From assembly GCA_964017185.1 (NCBI GenBank), contig OZ024876.1, positions 10,169,726-10,233,725 on the forward strand: DNA of 64,000 bases, in the 5' to 3' direction. The translations under genes and the position numbers were made by a program. The DNA is from Rugalucina vietnamica (taxonomy: Eukaryota; Mollusca; Bivalvia; Lucinida; Lucinidae). The notes beneath the pieces are model-generated. The model searched no databases, was not told the origin of the DNA, and was given only the letters and a program-made list of their open reading frames with translations. Positions 10,641 to 19,531 of this stretch are shown here, piece by piece; position 1 is the stretch's first letter, and each line of letters begins with the position of its first letter.

Positions 10641-12458
10641 CTAGAACGCAAGCCCAAGGGAAGCATATGTATCTAGCCTTGCTTCCACCAACCTTCTGAG
10701 GCCATCCAGATTATAGTAGATGCACTCATATTTTAATTCCAGCAAATATCTGTTCTCTCGGGGGAGGACGTCCATTGAGATGTTGCAGTCCTCCCTTAGA
10801 AAGTTTAAGATGTATCGAAAATGAGCACCGTCCCTATCTATGAAGTAATGCTTTTGTCCCCTTTTGGCTAGACTGTACAGCTTAGAATTCCCGTCCTTCA
10901 TTAAAGTCATTCGGGTAGTGGCAAAATGCCTCCCACCAACGTCTAGTGTTATTCTGTCTTCCAGCGTGAAACCCACATCATTCTGTTTTCTCTCAAGTTC
11001 AAGGTCTTTTCTTGTTATAATAGGTTCATTCTCATTTTCGGATTCTGCTTCTCTCACAATATTTCTTATCGCTTCATCCATCATTCTCTCCTCTTTAGCT
11101 CTTTTAACATTTCTTTCATTCTCTATCCTCTTTTCCTCCCTTTTTCTCTTTCTTTCTTCTCTCCTTAGAACCTTTTCTTGCTTCCTCAATAACTCTTCTG
11201 ATGTCAATTCTTCACTCTCCTTTACAACCTCTTCCTGTACATTAATCTCATCTTCATTCAGTATTATGATTTCATCTTTCTGTTTTTGTTTCCTTTTAGT
11301 TTTTTTCTCCTTCTTTTCCTTCTTAAGTCTTTCTTCATCATTTTCTTTCTCGTGATTTTCTACTTTCATTTCTACATTCTCAGTACTTTCCTCTTTTTGC
11401 TCTACATTGTCCTCATTTCTTAGAGTTTTCCTTGCTTCTTTAATCTCAATTTCACGCTCAGTGTTCTCAATTTCTACTTCGCTGTCCTTTTCTGTGGATT
11501 GAGTTTCAGTTTTCTCATTGTTCTTCACACTGTCATTCTCTTTATTCTCATTCTTATTTGCTACCTTCATGTTTGCACTTGCTCCTTCAGTTTCAATTTC
11601 TACATTTTTACACACTTCTTTTTCCTTACTTTGTTTCACTACAATTCGACTGTCTTCTACTATATTTTCAGGTGTTGCTGTTGATGAGGTAGTATACCCT
11701 GTAACTGGTAGTCCTTCTGGCTCTACGTGATGTACCGAGGTCATCGACTCCACAATGTTTTGGAGAACATCCGCAGCCATGGCTACCTCTTCTTCAGTAG
11801 GTATAGCAATTTTTAACACAGGAGTGACATGTACGGACGGTGACATTTCTGGCGTGGAAGCCTCCTTCCGAGCCTTCTTCGTTAGGGACTCAATAGACTC
11901 CACATATTCCGGGTCGCCTTGAACAATTTTCACCGGAGAGTTGAACTCAACGTCAGTCAGTATTATCTGCGGATCCTCCCCAAATGGGGACGGCGAGCGA
12001 GGACGTGTTACTGTGGCTGACTTTGTTGGCTTCACTGGCTTCGATAGCGTCCGCCTTTTGGGTGCATGTATCTTTTTGTTTAAGGGGGGTTGTAGTGGCT
12101 TCTCCATCTCCTTCACCGTGGATTCCACCTTCGGTTTCCGGGTCGTGGATTTCTCAAGAGAAACATCCGCATTGGCACTTGGTTTGGGAACATAGCTCCA
12201 GTGGGTGTCACAGCGTTCTCTGATGAACTCCTCTATGTATCTCCTTGCATCGTCTCCCCTGCGACCGGTCTCGGTGTGGATTGGGGTGAATTCATGTGGC
12301 CTGGACCCGCATCTATGTGGTATGGTCTGCCGAGCATACAACTCCCCACAGTTGTGGCACTTCCATTGGATCCCTGTGTGGATGTCTTGCAGGTGCCGCC
12401 GCACCTGCCATATGTGTTGGGAGTACTTGCCACACAGATGGCAGAGGTAGTGGTATCC
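10641..12458 (-). CDS. ORF3: C2H2 zinc finger, charged coiled coil, BTB/T1 (KCTD-like) protein in the env position
   Basis: This is a passenger gene of the LTR element, co-oriented with gag-pol and following it. Numbering from a GTG at 12470, residues 10-31 form C-x2-C-x12-H-x4-H, and 38-54 form a second Cys/His cluster (C-x2-C...H-x-C). Residues 60-290 are low-complexity and proline-rich. Residues 290-500 are a Glu/Lys/Arg-rich probable coiled coil. Residues 506-609 match the BTB_2/T1 potassium-channel tetramerisation fold (LDVGGRHF, TTRMTL, FIDRDGAHFRYILNFLRE, then L.LKYECIYYNLDGL). T1 domains of KCTD proteins oligomerise and many act as Cullin-3 adaptors, so a DNA/RNA-binding, self-assembling regulator is a possible role, by inference. 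The frame is open back to 12503 without an ATG. TTGTGTACTTCCAG ending at 12459 is a plausible acceptor, so expression probably needs splicing from an upstream exon. No signal peptide, transmembrane segment or fusion motif is present in this exon, so it is not an envelope. Confidence 0.88.
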   Translation of the reverse strand, partial: GYHYLCHLCGKYSQHIWQVRRHLQDIHTGIQWKCHNCGELYARQTIPHRCGSRPHEFTPIHTETGRRGDDARRYIEEFIRERCDTHWSYVPKPSANADVSLEKSTTRKPKVESTVKEMEKPLQPPLNKKIHAPKRRTLSKPVKPTKSATVTRPRSPSPFGEDPQIILTDVEFNSPVKIVQGDPEYVESIESLTKKARKEASTPEMSPSVHVTPVLKIAIPTEEEVAMAADVLQNIVESMTSVHHVEPEGLPVTGYTTSSTATPENIVEDSRIVVKQSKEKEVCKNVEIETEGASANMKVANKNENKENDSVKNNEKTETQSTEKDSEVEIENTEREIEIKEARKTLRNEDNVEQKEESTENVEMKVENHEKENDEERLKKEKKEKKTKRKQKQKDEIIILNEDEINVQEEVVKESEELTSEELLRKQEKVLRREERKRKREEKRIENERNVKRAKEERMMDEAIRNIVREAESENENEPIITRKDLELERKQNDVGFTLEDRITLDVGGRHFATTRMTLMKDGNSKLYSLAKRGQKHYFIDRDGAHFRYILNFLREDCNISMDVLPRENRYLLELKYECIYYNLDGLRRLVEARLDTYASLGLAF

Positions 12459-12472
12459 CTGGAAGTACACAA
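12459..12472 (-). promoter_or_regulatory. Candidate splice acceptor of ORF3
   Basis: The minus-strand sequence TTGTGTACTTCCAG directly precedes the zinc-finger coding sequence. A second AG at 12503 is possible but has a poorer pyrimidine tract. An acceptor is needed because no ATG exists between the upstream stop (12504) and the zinc finger. Confidence 0.4.
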
Positions 12473-12580
12473 ATACAATATTGTTTATAGCTAAGATGCT
12501 ACATTAGTCATCTCAATGTTAGAATTCACACCATTCAACTTCTAATTTTCTGTTCTGACAAATTTTTGCATATATTTCAG

Positions 12581-12636
12581 GCGAGCAGAGAAGCTAGAGG
12601 TAGCCAGTCACAAGAGGCGATCTGCCACATGGTACG
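12581..12636 (+). CDS. Antisense unit, predicted exon 3
   Basis: Acceptor TATATTTCAG ends at 12580 and the donor is ACG|GTATGT. The 56-nt exon is open in the phase carried from exon 2 and encodes a basic stretch rich in Arg and Lys. It lies upstream of ORF3 on the opposite strand and does not overlap it. Confidence 0.45.
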
Positions 12637-13021
12637 GTATGTTAGTTATGAACCAACTATCCATCAGATATCTCATTTTAGTGAGTATATTTGGTCATCA
12701 TATAAACTTCCTTATCATTATAATATACTGCACCTAATAATTAATATCACTGAAAAGAAGGTGCCAACTTCAAATGTTCATATAAGTCGTTTAAATACAA
12801 TGTTTCAATACATGTAGATGGTTCATTCATGTAATGACAATTCTTCATGTATGTCACAACATTTCGTCGTGTTCCAATGAACTTTGATTTTCAAAGTATT
12901 TTCAATTTACAAAGCGATTTGCTTGCAAATAATAATCGTCACACAAACTCAAGTGCTAGTACTCAATAATTATGTTTGCTGTCCCATTGGTTTGTGTATC
13001 GACTATGCATATATTTTTCAG

Positions 13022-13084
13022 CTCAATAACCTGATAATTTACACAGACACCACAGCTAGAGTACAGACATCAGAACAACTTGGT
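13022..13084 (+). CDS. Antisense unit, predicted exon 4 with stop
   Basis: Acceptor CATATATTTTTCAG ends at 13021 and the donor is GGT|GTAAGT. In phase, the frame ends eight bases in, at a TAA, giving 62 codons in total. The rest would be 3' untranslated. A stop this far before the final junction could expose the RNA to nonsense-mediated decay. Confidence 0.4.
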
Positions 13085-13390
13085 GTAAGTAATTTATTGC
13101 AAACTTTGTTGTCAGTTTGCAATACCAATTTTCTGTAAATAACAGCATATAACAAATGAGATTCTTTTCAAATCTCATTTGCAATAGTAACAACAGCATG
13201 CAATCATATAATTCTTCAAACCATACATACCTTCCTCGTTCTATAAAAACAAGTAACGAGAACAGAAATAACAACAACATTTCAATAGAATATATGTGTG
13301 GCTGGCTGGCACACTAATCAAATTTTCAAATCAACCATTTGGTTTATCATCATCATTTATTTCTGCAAATTTATTTGCTAGTTGTCTCCC

Positions 13391-16300
13391 TTAGACCAGT
13401 GATTCATCTGTTTTAAACCAAGTTGGTTTATCATCACATAAGTACGGATACATATGATCATGGTGCGCAATCTCAGGTTTAGCTTTTGGACCAGATTTTA
13501 CTCTGTAAAGTACCTCATTTAAACATTCAACAACAACCATTGGTCCCTTCCAGTGCGCCTGGAGTTTAGGATTAAACCCTACTCGTCTTCGCGGTTTAAA
13601 ACACCAAACAGGATCACCAACTTTATACTCATTGTAATTTGTTTTCAAGTCATATTTGCGCTTCATGCTGTCGCTCGCGATGCTCATATGTTTTCTCGCA
13701 AATTCATGTATTTCAATCAATTTTTGTTCTAACTGATATGCATGATCAGTCGCACAAATTCTCTCATCTTTTACAGGACGACCTAAAGCTAAGTCAATAG
13801 GAAGAGTGAGATCACGACCAAACGTCATCATGGCGGGCGAGACACCCAATGTTTCATGAACAGAGGACCTATAGGCTAACATAAGTAATGGTATGTGCTC
13901 GTCCCAGTCATCCTGTTTGTCTGATATGTAGGATGCAATCATATTTTGGATGGTTCTATTTGCACGCTCCACCATACCGTCACTTTGTGGTCTTCTCGGT
14001 GTGGTTCGTGTCTTATCAATACCGAGAAGCTTGCAAACTTCTTGAAAAACTTTGGATTCAAAGTTTGTGGCTCTGTCCGTGTGGAGCTGCAATGGAACCC
14101 CAAATATAGAAATGAATTTCTCTACAAGATTCTCAGCAATATGAGTGGCTTCTTGCGATCGTAACGGAATGGCTTCAGTCCATTTGGTAAAATAATCTGA
14201 GATTACCATCAAATATTTGTTACCATTTTTCGATACTGGGTATGGACCACTCAGATCAATAGCTATTCTTTCCATTGGAAAGCCAACATTATATTGTCTC
14301 ATAGGGGCTTTGGCGCGTCTTGGTGGTAATTTCCTTGAACCACAAGTTGGGCAAATTCTGCACCAATATGCAACATCTCGGTGCATATTGCACCAATAGA
14401 AGCGTCGTTTGAGCTTATCGTAAGTTTTGCTTCTACCAAGATGTCCCCCTGTAATATATTCATGTAAGTGTCTGAAAACTTCCTTCCTCAATGAGGTAGG
14501 AATAATGTACAAGTAATCTGTGCCAGTTACTGTAAACTGCTTCTTACAAAGTATTTCATCTTTGATTTCTATGGTATCCCATTTGTACCAATAGATTTTG
14601 AGCTCTCTACAACAATGTGCTATCATAGCCCAGTCAGGCTTATTTCCGGCTCTCTTCCACTGAAGTAATTGTTGTAATATAGGATCATTCGCTTGCTCAA
14701 AACGAATGCTTTCCTGACTGATTTCTGCTCTGTTTACACTTGCACCATCAACTGCTCTTGAGCTCATCTTTGTGCTCTGATTTGTACACTCATTTACTGT
14801 ATCTTTACAGTTGCTGTCACTGTTTTTGGTACTACAAGAAAGACCAGTTTGAAGAAGATCTGAGGGGTGTCTATTTGAAAGTTTACTCTCACAGGGTAGG
14901 TAATCCTCACCAGGATGGTGCACAGTATCCTCATGAGTTACTTCCCTTGCTGGTAACATGCCTGCATGACCAACATTCTGGCAATCTGATACTCTTTCAA
15001 ATAAGGTGCTTGGTTTTCTCTCAACAGCCCTGTCATGTGACAGCGTGGAACTGTCATCAGTGCTATCAAGTTGAGAGGAGACCTGAGCAACCTCTTGCTG
15101 TTCTGATTCAAATAAGTACCCAATCAAAGGCTCCTCTTCAAATCTGTCAAGCCAGTCATCATGGTGCGCCACCTGGCTGCACCGTATATCAGGACGAACA
15201 CAAGAAACATAATGAATTTTGTGAGTTCTTTCATCCACCGTGTCATTACATGCGTTCCTGACAGGTGAGGGAGCACGATCAGTAAACTCCCTAGGTGCTG
15301 TCTCGTCCGAGACCCCCGATGTAACTCTTTGGCCTAAAGAACTGGTGGTGCATGCTTCTCCACCAGTCAATGTGTCGTCATTAAATATGGGCCCAATACA
15401 AGCATAAGGATCACTGTCCTTGCTACAATATAATCTGGCATCATCATTTTGCATCTCATTAGAGACAATATCATCGGTAGTACCATACCGTCTACATGTC
15501 AGACATTTTATATCAGCAGTGTCAGTTGTCTTGACTTGGGTTTGTGTACATACATAGTCGTGACACTGATATCTACATGGAGCACCATTCTCTGAGCAGT
15601 TTTGCTCTGCGTAACTCAATTTCCGTACACATTCATCACTCTCAATTTTTGCACTTGTTTTAGAGCTACGGTTTTCACTCAAGTCTGGGCAGTATTTGGC
15701 TTCGTATCGTTCACAATACGGACAATTGTCTGCATAACAAGGTCGTCTACTGACGGCGTCAGCATTGGAATTCATTCTGCCTGCACGAAATTTCAGTTTA
15801 AATGAATAGGACGACAGCGTTTCAAGAAAGCGAGCTAACTGCCCTTCACCAGTATTTCTGAAGTTCATAATCCATCGTAAACTTCCGTGATCACTTCTAA
15901 TAACAAATTCTTGGCCGTACAAGAAAGTATGGAAGTGTTTTACTGATGCGACAACTGCCAGAAGTTCCTTCCGTGTTGTGCAATATTTTCTCTCTGCTCT
16001 TGTCAAACATCTACTGAAATAACCAATAACTCTTTCTTCACCATTTTGCAGCTGATGAAGTACAGAGCCTATACCAACATTTGACGCGTCACAGTCTAAC
16101 ACAAAGCCAGTTCCCTCAGGGTCTACGTAGCTGAGAACAGGTGCTGTGGTTAGAAGTCTTTTGATGGTGTCAAAGGCGGACTGAGTCTCATCATTCCAGA
16201 CAAATTTTTGGTCTTTTTCAGTAAGTTTGTGCAGAGGTTTGCACACCGTAGCAAATGAAGGAATGAATTTCCTGTAATAGGATGCCAATCCAACAAATTG

Positions 16301-17959
16301 TCGCACTTCTTTGACAGTTCTGGGCTGTGGCCAATCCTTGATGGCTGCAACTTTCTCAGGGTCGGTTTCTATACCAGCCTCGGAAACCTGATGGCCCAAA
16401 AAGGAAACACGCTCCGCAAAAAGGCTACATTTTTTCGGATTGAGTTTCAAGTTTGCTTGACGAAGCCTCTGAAACACCTCACGCAAATTTTCCAAGTGAG
16501 CCTCAAATGTTTTTGAGTATATGATGATGTCATCTAAATAGATGAGCAGAAACTTGAATGTCAATCTGTCAAATACCCTTTCCATCAGACGCTCGAACAC
16601 ACTTCCCGAGTTTATTAAACCAAAAGGAAGTACGCGGAACTGCCATAAACCACTGCCAGGAATCGAGAAAGCAGTTAGCGGCCTATCAGTTTCTTTTATC
16701 AAGATTTGGTGAAAGCCCGATTTCAAGTCGACAGTCGAGAACCATTTCGATCCTCCGAGCGCTCCCAAGGTGTCTTCTGGGTTAGGTAATGGATGCTTGT
16801 CTGGAATTGTCACCTCATTCAATTTCCTGTAATCAATGCAAAACCTGGTGCTGCCATCTCGTTTTGGTACCAAAACGACTGGCGAACTCCAGGGCGAACA
16901 AGAAGGCTCGATAAGATTTTTCTCTGCCATAAGCTCAATTTCTTTTCTGGCAAATTCTTGCTTTGCTAATGGAATTCTATATGGTCTTTGGTACACAGGT
17001 TTACAGTTTGGTTCTGTTCTAATGGTATGTTCTGCTAACCCAGAAGAACCGAGGTCGTGCGAAGATCGTGAAAATATATCTTTAAATTCACGCAATAGAG
17101 CAGCCATATTTTCTGCTTGCGACACAGAAAGGTTTTCAGAGCTACGAGCAATCAAATCTTCAATGTGTGAGGTATCATTATTCTGGGTATCATCATTTGC
17201 AATGCTCTCTGTACCAAGGGAATTAACTCTCTCAAAAGTTTCTGTTTCCACCGGCTCATATACTGCTGTAATTGTATTTTTATGGAGAAAGCATGGCTTG
17301 TCCTGTACATTCATAATGCGCAAAGGCACTGTTCCCAATTTTGGACTTACTAAAGCTTTCGCCACCATAAGGCCATAACGTGTGGTGAAAGCTTGAGAAG
17401 CCTCCAATACACCAACACTATCTTTGTCAAAACTATCAATTGGCCTGCCCTGCACAATTATTTCACACTCAGGAGGCACCTCAATACTTTCTGTCAAAGC
17501 TATTCTACAGCAAGTAGCTATAGCATCAACGCTGTTGCGAAAACAAGCAATTCTTTCTCCATTCAACATCAAATGATCTTTGCTCAATAGAACATCACAG
17601 CCATATTTACTCAAGAAATCAATGCCCAGTATGCCATCATTTTCAATATCGGCAAACAAAAATTGCTGTTTTAATTTTTGATTTCCTAATGAAATTTCAA
17701 CATCTGCTTTACCATAAAATGGTGAACAGTGACCTGTAGCTGTAACTAATTGTATATTTACAGGTGTCAAGCTGGGAAGATGTTCCTGCGGCAAACTATC
17801 TAAAAGACCATGACGCAAAATAGTAGCATTTGAACCAGTGTCTATCAAAAAGGTAAGAGGCAAATTCCCTATACGAGCTGGTACAAAGTATCCTTCTTCC
17901 ATATTTCTAAGTGCTATCTTTTCGGGCCGGCTTATTGGTGTCGAGTTGTGGCCCCCCAA
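13391..17959 (-). CDS. pol: Pol polyprotein of the Ty3/Gypsy element
   Basis: This 1522-residue frame encodes the replication enzymes. The protease has LIDTGSNATIL (DTG near residue 40). The reverse transcriptase has FCIDYRKLN, LPFGL and the YLDD active site near 475. RNase H has DCDASN near 621 and SDHGSLRW. The integrase has a GGHLGRSKTY / CPTC zinc-binding region near 1170-1215 and a D, D-x35-E triad (IAIDLSGP, HTDRAT, MVERANR), followed by a GPF/Y-like KGPMVVVE segment. No chromodomain follows. A tether of about 400 residues (roughly 750-1150) between RNase H and integrase is far longer than usual and has Cys clusters. The frame starts with TTG at 17959, is -1 relative to gag and overlaps it by 28 nt, so it is probably made by frameshifting. 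No stop codon or missing catalytic residue was found. Confidence 0.95.
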   Translation of the reverse strand: MGGHNSTPISRPEKIALRNMEEGYFVPARIGNLPLTFLIDTGSNATILRHGLLDSLPQEHLPSLTPVNIQLVTATGHCSPFYGKADVEISLGNQKLKQQFLFADIENDGILGIDFLSKYGCDVLLSKDHLMLNGERIACFRNSVDAIATCCRIALTESIEVPPECEIIVQGRPIDSFDKDSVGVLEASQAFTTRYGLMVAKALVSPKLGTVPLRIMNVQDKPCFLHKNTITAVYEPVETETFERVNSLGTESIANDDTQNNDTSHIEDLIARSSENLSVSQAENMAALLREFKDIFSRSSHDLGSSGLAEHTIRTEPNCKPVYQRPYRIPLAKQEFARKEIELMAEKNLIEPSCSPWSSPVVLVPKRDGSTRFCIDYRKLNEVTIPDKHPLPNPEDTLGALGGSKWFSTVDLKSGFHQILIKETDRPLTAFSIPGSGLWQFRVLPFGLINSGSVFERLMERVFDRLTFKFLLIYLDDIIIYSKTFEAHLENLREVFQRLRQANLKLNPKKCSLFAERVSFLGHQVSEAGIETDPEKVAAIKDWPQPRTVKEVRQFVGLASYYRKFIPSFATVCKPLHKLTEKDQKFVWNDETQSAFDTIKRLLTTAPVLSYVDPEGTGFVLDCDASNVGIGSVLHQLQNGEERVIGYFSRCLTRAERKYCTTRKELLAVVASVKHFHTFLYGQEFVIRSDHGSLRWIMNFRNTGEGQLARFLETLSSYSFKLKFRAGRMNSNADAVSRRPCYADNCPYCERYEAKYCPDLSENRSSKTSAKIESDECVRKLSYAEQNCSENGAPCRYQCHDYVCTQTQVKTTDTADIKCLTCRRYGTTDDIVSNEMQNDDARLYCSKDSDPYACIGPIFNDDTLTGGEACTTSSLGQRVTSGVSDETAPREFTDRAPSPVRNACNDTVDERTHKIHYVSCVRPDIRCSQVAHHDDWLDRFEEEPLIGYLFESEQQEVAQVSSQLDSTDDSSTLSHDRAVERKPSTLFERVSDCQNVGHAGMLPAREVTHEDTVHHPGEDYLPCESKLSNRHPSDLLQTGLSCSTKNSDSNCKDTVNECTNQSTKMSSRAVDGASVNRAEISQESIRFEQANDPILQQLLQWKRAGNKPDWAMIAHCCRELKIYWYKWDTIEIKDEILCKKQFTVTGTDYLYIIPTSLRKEVFRHLHEYITGGHLGRSKTYDKLKRRFYWCNMHRDVAYWCRICPTCGSRKLPPRRAKAPMRQYNVGFPMERIAIDLSGPYPVSKNGNKYLMVISDYFTKWTEAIPLRSQEATHIAENLVEKFISIFGVPLQLHTDRATNFESKVFQEVCKLLGIDKTRTTPRRPQSDGMVERANRTIQNMIASYISDKQDDWDEHIPLLMLAYRSSVHETLGVSPAMMTFGRDLTLPIDLALGRPVKDERICATDHAYQLEQKLIEIHEFARKHMSIASDSMKRKYDLKTNYNEYKVGDPVWCFKPRRRVGFNPKLQAHWKGPMVVVECLNEVLYRVKSGPKAKPEIAHHDHMYPYLCDDKPTWFKTDESLV

Positions 17960-19443
17960 TTCGACGGATTCAAGTTTCCCTGGCGATTGTTATCATTCTC
18001 AAAAGAGGTAGCAACGCTTACACCATTGCCATGTGTAAAACCATCATCATTTCTTCTCGAGAAGTTCTGATCATTGCGAGAATTGTGACCTCCAGAATTG
18101 CTCTGTTTTGCTTGGTATGAGTTATTACCCCTATATTGATTGTTGTGATTACCAGATCTTTGGTCATTTCGCCAGTTTTGATTGGTGCGATTGAACCTCT
18201 GAAATCTAGTATTTCTACCATTATTTTTCTGATAACGGTTCCCCTGAGTTTGGTTTGAGGCTTGATTGTAATTTGTACTCTTGGGTCTTTGCTTACTAAT
18301 GTTTTTCACCTCATTTGTAAGAGTTGAAATTGCCTCTGAAAGCGTTTCGATTTGCCCAGGTGATTTATCTCGCTCGTCTTTCTTCTGTTCATCATCGAAA
18401 TCGACGCGACCGACCAAACGAGATCTCTGCTTGTCAGCAATCTTATACGCTTCAATACGCACGGCGGTTTGTTCTGCGTCTTCAAGAGATTTCGGTCCAG
18501 CTTCACGCAAGCGAAGACGTAAGTCTGAATCAGTAATGGCATCAATGAAATAATCAAGAGATAATGTCTCTACTACTTCTTTATTTACCCCTGGATAAGC
18601 TTGTCTTACAAGTTTCTTTATTGCTTGTGCAAGTTCGGGAATTGTCTCCCCTTTATTTCTTATCCTAGATTTCAACTGTGTGCGGTAAATTTCTGATTTA
18701 TTCACCGAGCCAAATCTATTTCTCAATTTCTCTACCAGTGTATTGTAATCTCTTTTACCCTCATGATCAAGCTCATTTAGCAAAGACCTTGCTTCTCCAG
18801 TTAAACAATTTGCCAAATAAAGAGATTTTTCTTTATATTGCCACCCATTGATCTCACAAGTTATTTCATATTGTGAAATAAAGTCATCAAAATCAGTCCC
18901 ATTGAATGTTTGAGGTTTCATTTTGCAGTGGTTGTTATCTCCCTTAGACTGGTCTGAGAATTGGACCTGTCTTGCATTTTGTGAGTTAGAAGAAAAACAA
19001 CTCTGGTTGGATGGTGCAGAAAGCTGTGGCATGTTGTCTCCCCTGTTTTGAGAAATCCTTCCCAAAGTAAAAGGGTCACCACCTGACTCAGTATGTGAAT
19101 TGCTTTGGTGTGTCTGGTTAAACAATGATGTACTTCTATTTGCATTCTGATTTTCTAATTCTGTGCTAGAAGTGATATTGTTTAGTTTCTGTTCAATTTG
19201 CGAAAATTTTCTCTCAAATTGCTCTGTAAGATTTGAGACAGAATTTTGCAAGGAAGCTACGGTGTTTTTCACCATAGTTGCCATTTTAGCCATTTCATTT
19301 TCCAATCTGTTTTCTAACATTGACAATTGAAGTTCACTGGCTGAACTAGTGTCAGATTGTGTGTCTAAGGCCTGGTCATCTATATGATCTCGTAACGGCT
19401 CAATATGCTCATTTGCATCTTGCTGAGAATTATTCTCTGCCAT
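17932..19443 (-). CDS. gag: Gag structural polyprotein of the Ty3/Gypsy element
   Basis: ATG at 19443 is chosen over the GTG five codons upstream, giving 503 residues. Residues 1-40 are acidic and polar. Residues 35-95 look like a coiled coil. Around 165-330 is a capsid-like segment with FNGTDFDDFISQYE and LANCLTGEARSLL, as in retrotransposon Gag domains. The C-terminal 130 residues are rich in Asn, Gln, Arg and Gly with repeated N-R-G-type words and would bind RNA. No CCHC zinc knuckle is present, which is unusual. Gag packages the genomic RNA in the cytoplasm. The end overlaps pol at a six-G run (GGGGGG), the likely shift site. Confidence 0.9.
   Translation of the reverse strand: MAENNSQQDANEHIEPLRDHIDDQALDTQSDTSSASELQLSMLENRLENEMAKMATMVKNTVASLQNSVSNLTEQFERKFSQIEQKLNNITSSTELENQNANRSTSLFNQTHQSNSHTESGGDPFTLGRISQNRGDNMPQLSAPSNQSCFSSNSQNARQVQFSDQSKGDNNHCKMKPQTFNGTDFDDFISQYEITCEINGWQYKEKSLYLANCLTGEARSLLNELDHEGKRDYNTLVEKLRNRFGSVNKSEIYRTQLKSRIRNKGETIPELAQAIKKLVRQAYPGVNKEVVETLSLDYFIDAITDSDLRLRLREAGPKSLEDAEQTAVRIEAYKIADKQRSRLVGRVDFDDEQKKDERDKSPGQIETLSEAISTLTNEVKNISKQRPKSTNYNQASNQTQGNRYQKNNGRNTRFQRFNRTNQNWRNDQRSGNHNNQYRGNNSYQAKQSNSGGHNSRNDQNFSRRNDDGFTHGNGVSVATSFENDNNRQGNLNPSNWGATTRHQ
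17947..17959 (-). promoter_or_regulatory. Gag-pol overlap with candidate -1 frameshift site
   Basis: The minus-strand TTGGGGGGCC lies 20-30 nt before the gag stop. The pol frame is -1 relative to gag. It is not a canonical X-XXY-YYZ heptamer, so slippage on the G run is inferred. Confidence 0.4.
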
Positions 19444-19531
19444 TTTGTTTAGTATCACTACACACTAGCTGTGACCAAAACCAGGATTTACAATGTGGAT
19501 TTATAACAAAATTTATCTTTTATATTTTCAG

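Noticed and set aside
10641..12470. ORF3 as an envelope gene
   Set aside because: The position fits, but the long exon has no signal peptide, transmembrane helix or fusion motif, and its domains are intracellular types.
12468..12470. GTG at 12470 as the start of ORF3
   Set aside because: Non-AUG initiation is unlikely here and the base lies within a probable splice acceptor.
10864..12494. Plus-strand and alternative-frame ORFs over ORF3
   Set aside because: They are shadows of the minus-strand ORF3: composition follows its codons and no domain is present.
13888..18557. Plus-strand ORFs of 60-180 residues over gag and pol
   Set aside because: They are antisense shadows with no family motifs, and would lie in the predicted antisense intron.
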